From positions 1 through 64,000 of the forward strand of contig JAJDDW010000113.1 in NCBI GenBank assembly GCA_029260115.1: a DNA stretch of 64,000 nucleotides, read 5' to 3'. Under the pieces are notes generated by a model. The model was not told the origin of the DNA and searched no databases. It saw only the letters and a program-made list of their open reading frames with translations. The stretch comes from Phycisphaerae bacterium. GTDB lineage: Bacteria; Planctomycetota; Phycisphaerae; UBA1845. Position 1 is the stretch's first letter. Each line of letters opens with the position of its first letter. The position numbers and the translations under genes were made by a program. This document shows positions 61,788-64,000 of this stretch, in pieces.

Positions 61788-62837
61788 TCACCAATGCAAC
61801 CCGAGCATCACACAACTAAGTCCGCTACCAATACCAAGCATCGCGATATTTTCTTCTGATTGTGGCGGGTCACGCTCCAAACCCAAAGCCGTCGTAATCG
61901 GAAGCGATACAGACCCTACATTTCCGAGGAACTCGAATGTTGAAAAATCGCCAGCCGCATCTGTACCGATAGCCTCATAAAAGCGGTCGCGATGGGTAAT
62001 GCCAACCTGATGACAAAAAGTGCGGTCCACGTGTTCATGGGTCCAGTTCATCGCCTTCTTAAACGTATCCCACGTGCGCTTAGCCAAAGCGCATCCACCA
62101 TCCAACAACGATTCCGAATCCGTCGACATGGTAATCGGATCGCCAGAAGCAAACCCGGTATCAGCGCTGCCGCGACAAAGATGATTATGCTGGGTAGCAG
62201 ATTGCACCACGCCGCCCAGCAAGCGATGACTAGTCTTAGCCACCGAATCATGCGACATCACTAAGGCCGCTGCTCCTGATCCAATCGTCAGCGAGGCAAA
62301 TGCGGCTTTGAATTCTTTCTTTGTAAGCCCTGGCGTAGCGAGCAACTGCTTAATAGTAGACTGAACCAACTGTCGGCTACTCTCACCGGCGACAATCAAT
62401 CCCCGCTTCACTTGCCCAAGCTCGATCATATTCGCGAGCGAAATCATACCATTTAGAAATCCCAAACAGGCGTTCGAGATGTCGTACATCATAGATTGGC
62501 CAGGGATATTGAGTTGTTCGTGTACCACCGAGGCCGTCGCTGGTTCTAAAAAATCTCGGGAAACCGAAGTATGCAGTAACACCTCAATATCTTTCGCGTC
62601 AATGCCAGATTTCTCCAACGCATCGCGACCTGCGAGCACACTACCGTCACTCGGTACCGACCCTTCCTCCCAGAAGCGCCGCTCCTTAATCCCCGTCATA
62701 AGCTCCAATCGCCCCTCATGCAGGCCAAAGCGCTCGTAAATGGGAGCCAGTTCTCGTTCTAAAGATTCGGAAGTTACCCGCTTTTTGGGCAGCGCATAGC
62801 CAAAGGACTCGAGACACACATGCTTATATTTGAGCAT
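61788..62837 (-). CDS. oleA: OleA-like thiolase, head-to-head acyl-CoA condensation
   Basis: 349 residues from the ATG at 62837 (the open frame extends 36 codons further upstream without conservation). Thiolase fold resembling KAS III, with the OleA-specific residues in place: Glu98 in DFLEPATAS, catalytic Cys124 in SNACLGFLNG, His276 in CHQVGI and Asn306 in FLGNVGSVSLP. It condenses two long-chain fatty acyl-CoAs to a 2-alkyl-3-ketoacid, the first step of bacterial long-chain olefin biosynthesis. It leads the minus-strand group with oleB. Alternative: FabH-like, but the Glu in EPA and the oleB neighbour favour OleA. Confidence 0.88.
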   Translation of the reverse strand: MLKYKHVCLESFGYALPKKRVTSESLERELAPIYERFGLHEGRLELMTGIKERRFWEEGSVPSDGSVLAGRDALEKSGIDAKDIEVLLHTSVSRDFLEPATASVVHEQLNIPGQSMMYDISNACLGFLNGMISLANMIELGQVKRGLIVAGESSRQLVQSTIKQLLATPGLTKKEFKAAFASLTIGSGAAALVMSHDSVAKTSHRLLGGVVQSATQHNHLCRGSADTGFASGDPITMSTDSESLLDGGCALAKRTWDTFKKAMNWTHEHVDRTFCHQVGITHRDRFYEAIGTDAAGDFSTFEFLGNVGSVSLPITTALGLERDPPQSEENIAMLGIGSGLSCVMLGLHW

Positions 62838-62964
62838 AACAGACAGATTCCCGTATCGACCCTTTGTTTCGAATGAAGCCGGCCCGGGATTATAGCGAAT
62901 CAGGCCCAGGCGGGTAGGTGTCCAATAAGGCATGAAAAAACACATCTGAAACGACTGTCAGCCG

Positions 62965-63008
62965 AGTGCCCCATTCTTGGGGTACTTTCGCAGGATGCGG
63001 GAAGGACT
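62965..63008. repeat. Dispersed palindrome, family D copy 4
   Basis: GTGCCCCATTCTTGGGGTAC, then TTTCGCAGGATGCGGGAAGGAC; similar in plan to the other D copies but less conserved. In the divergent gap between oleA and the phospholipase-like gene. Confidence 0.55.
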
Positions 63009-63094
63009 TGCGAGAACAGATGGTCCCCCACCATTCGTACAATGGTTATACTGACGACACTAGGGTAGGCCTATGCTACCAGTAACGAGCATCT

Positions 63095-63143
63095 GAGAAT
63101 CATCCGATAAAACTCTGGAGATCGCCAGAGATGGAGGATTCTC
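63095..63143. promoter_or_regulatory. Two-tier stem-loop in the leader of the phospholipase-like gene
   Basis: GAGAATCATCC (63095-63105) pairs with GGAGGATTCTC (63133-63143) with one mismatch, and inside it CTCTGG (63113-63118) pairs with CCAGAG (63125-63130). The structure ends 28 bases before the ATG and is followed by TGTTTTAG. It may be a 5' leader element or an attenuator; no known riboswitch class was recognised. Confidence 0.45.
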
Positions 63144-63171
63144 GTGTTTTAGCAATTATTTAGGAGCGCTT

Positions 63172-64000
63172 ATGCCGCGGCTACTACGCACCATTGGTTC
63201 GGCCCTGTGCCTCTTGTCCCTTTGCCTAACCAGCAGTTGTGGCGATTCGTTTGCTGGCCAATTTGAGCAAAATTTTCGGGCACAGCTCGTCTTTGCCGAA
63301 GCCGACACCGCCTGCGGGCCAGTTGCCATAGCCGCCTTAGTCCCAGATTGCCCCGTAGGAGGACTATGCTTCACCTCCGCCTGCGAGGGGCACAACGATT
63401 GCTACGGGACCTGCGGCGCTGAAAAATTAGCTTGCGATCGAACTTTTTTTAATGACATGATCGACCTATGCGTCCAGGGTGTAGCCATCGACGACCCCAA
63501 CTTTCTAATCTGCCGCTACACGGCCCTAACCTATTGGTTAGCCGTCCAGCAACTTGGCAACGAAGCCTATAACAAAACCCAGGAACTCGTCTGCCCCCCT
63601 GACGATCAACCTTCAGATGAACCTCCCGCCGAAACTGGCGCATGCTGTCAGCCGGGCGCACCACCCGTATGTCTAAACGACACCCTCTTCGTCACCTGCC
63701 CAACCAGTTCCGTATTCATCTCTGGCTTGTCCTGTAGCGAGGTCGACGAATTATTTGGCGGATGCCCCGTTCCAGACAATGATAAATGCCAGCTAGCCAC
63801 CCGCATTTGCGAAGATCAAGATACCAGTAGCTTACTGGGTCAGTGTGACGGCGACGTCGATACCCAGCGAGGCGGCGGGGTGTGCAGTTCGTCACTCCAA
63901 GACTGCGCCAATGGCCGAGCCTGCTTGCCAGTGAGCGGTGACGTGTTTCGCTGCACCGTTGAAACCGACAACCGCCTAGCCACGACAGATGGTCCCCAAG
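63172..64000 (+). CDS. Phospholipase-A2-like Cys-rich lipoprotein (C-terminus outside window)
   Basis: 276 residues visible, no stop before the window edge; ATG at 63172 follows TAGGAG. The signal peptide has a weak lipobox ending TSSC (Cys23). Residues 48-100 fit a group XII-like PLA2 fold: ACGPVAIAALVPDCP, then CFTSACEGHNDCYGTCGAE and ACDRTFFNDMIDLC. The active-site region C-x-x-H-D-x-C reads CEGHNDC here, His74 kept but Asp75 replaced by Asn. After residue 180 the protein is Cys-rich and unrecognised. Secreted or outer-membrane location inferred. The substitution may lower Ca2+ binding and activity. Confidence 0.7.
   Translation, partial: MPRLLRTIGSALCLLSLCLTSSCGDSFAGQFEQNFRAQLVFAEADTACGPVAIAALVPDCPVGGLCFTSACEGHNDCYGTCGAEKLACDRTFFNDMIDLCVQGVAIDDPNFLICRYTALTYWLAVQQLGNEAYNKTQELVCPPDDQPSDEPPAETGACCQPGAPPVCLNDTLFVTCPTSSVFISGLSCSEVDELFGGCPVPDNDKCQLATRICEDQDTSSLLGQCDGDVDTQRGGGVCSSSLQDCANGRACLPVSGDVFRCTVETDNRLATTDGPQ

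Noticed and set aside
1-64000. CRISPR arrays, tRNA or rRNA genes
   Set aside because: No regularly spaced direct repeats and no cloverleaf or rRNA segments were recognised; a tRNA scan would be needed to exclude divergent ones.

Overview
The window reads as chromosomal DNA of a planctomycete-type bacterium, probably near the Phycisphaerae. This is inferred from recurring traits, not from a marker gene. They are secreted Cys-rich or Ca-binding proteins ending in an IPTL-CTERM-like sorting signal, several small membrane proteins with a CxxC-YDL/CPECG zinc ribbon, TPR/glycosyltransferase membrane proteins, lipoprotein matrixins, and many short palindromic intergenic repeats. No rRNA, tRNA, CRISPR array or insertion sequence was recognised.

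Layout. 1-4 kb: a truncated YugP-type zinc peptidase and two tandem, domain-shuffled IPTL-CTERM proteins. 4.5-21 kb: mixed housekeeping and accessory genes (ogt, a thiolase, a GT39-like membrane protein, a VOC protein, a matrixin, a MATE transporter, an M14 peptidase, accA, a MazG pyrophosphohydrolase, a PIG-L deacetylase, a GNAT, MgtC and a stand-alone P5C dehydrogenase). 21-26 kb: zinc-ribbon and GT39/TPR membrane proteins, with repeat elements inside one coding sequence. 25.8-27.8 kb: a 0.9-kb intergenic region with two perfect parS palindromes in front of parB. 27.8-34.5 kb: mobA, small lipoprotein and thioredoxin-like genes, then a cysteine-synthase/TPR-lipoprotein segment bounded by a zinc-ribbon gene on each side and by a remnant of a phage LamG gene. 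34.6-44.3 kb: a compact, single-strand, Mu-like head-gene module (terminase, DUF935 portal, I-type protease, decoration protein, gpT capsid, gp36, several unknowns, LamG protein). It has no visible integrase, repressor, lysis gene, sheath or tape measure. 44.7-48 kb: two small conserved ORFs and two related matrixin lipoproteins. 48.4-55.4 kb: addA and a putA fusion. 55.5-62.8 kb: a minus-strand run oleA-oleB-polyprenyl synthase-dxs-nadK-GT9. 63.2 kb to the end: a phospholipase-A2-like lipoprotein.

Working together. The dxs/polyprenyl synthase/nadK group supplies isoprenoid precursors and NADPH, and sits directly behind an oleA-oleB pair for head-to-head fatty-acyl condensation. PutA and the second P5C dehydrogenase catabolise proline to glutamate. 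parS plus ParB mark a chromosome-segregation locus. The most interesting system is the stripped-down Mu-like capsid module. It could be a decayed prophage or a domesticated particle, and a remnant of its terminal LamG gene lies 4 kb away across a segment that looks inserted.
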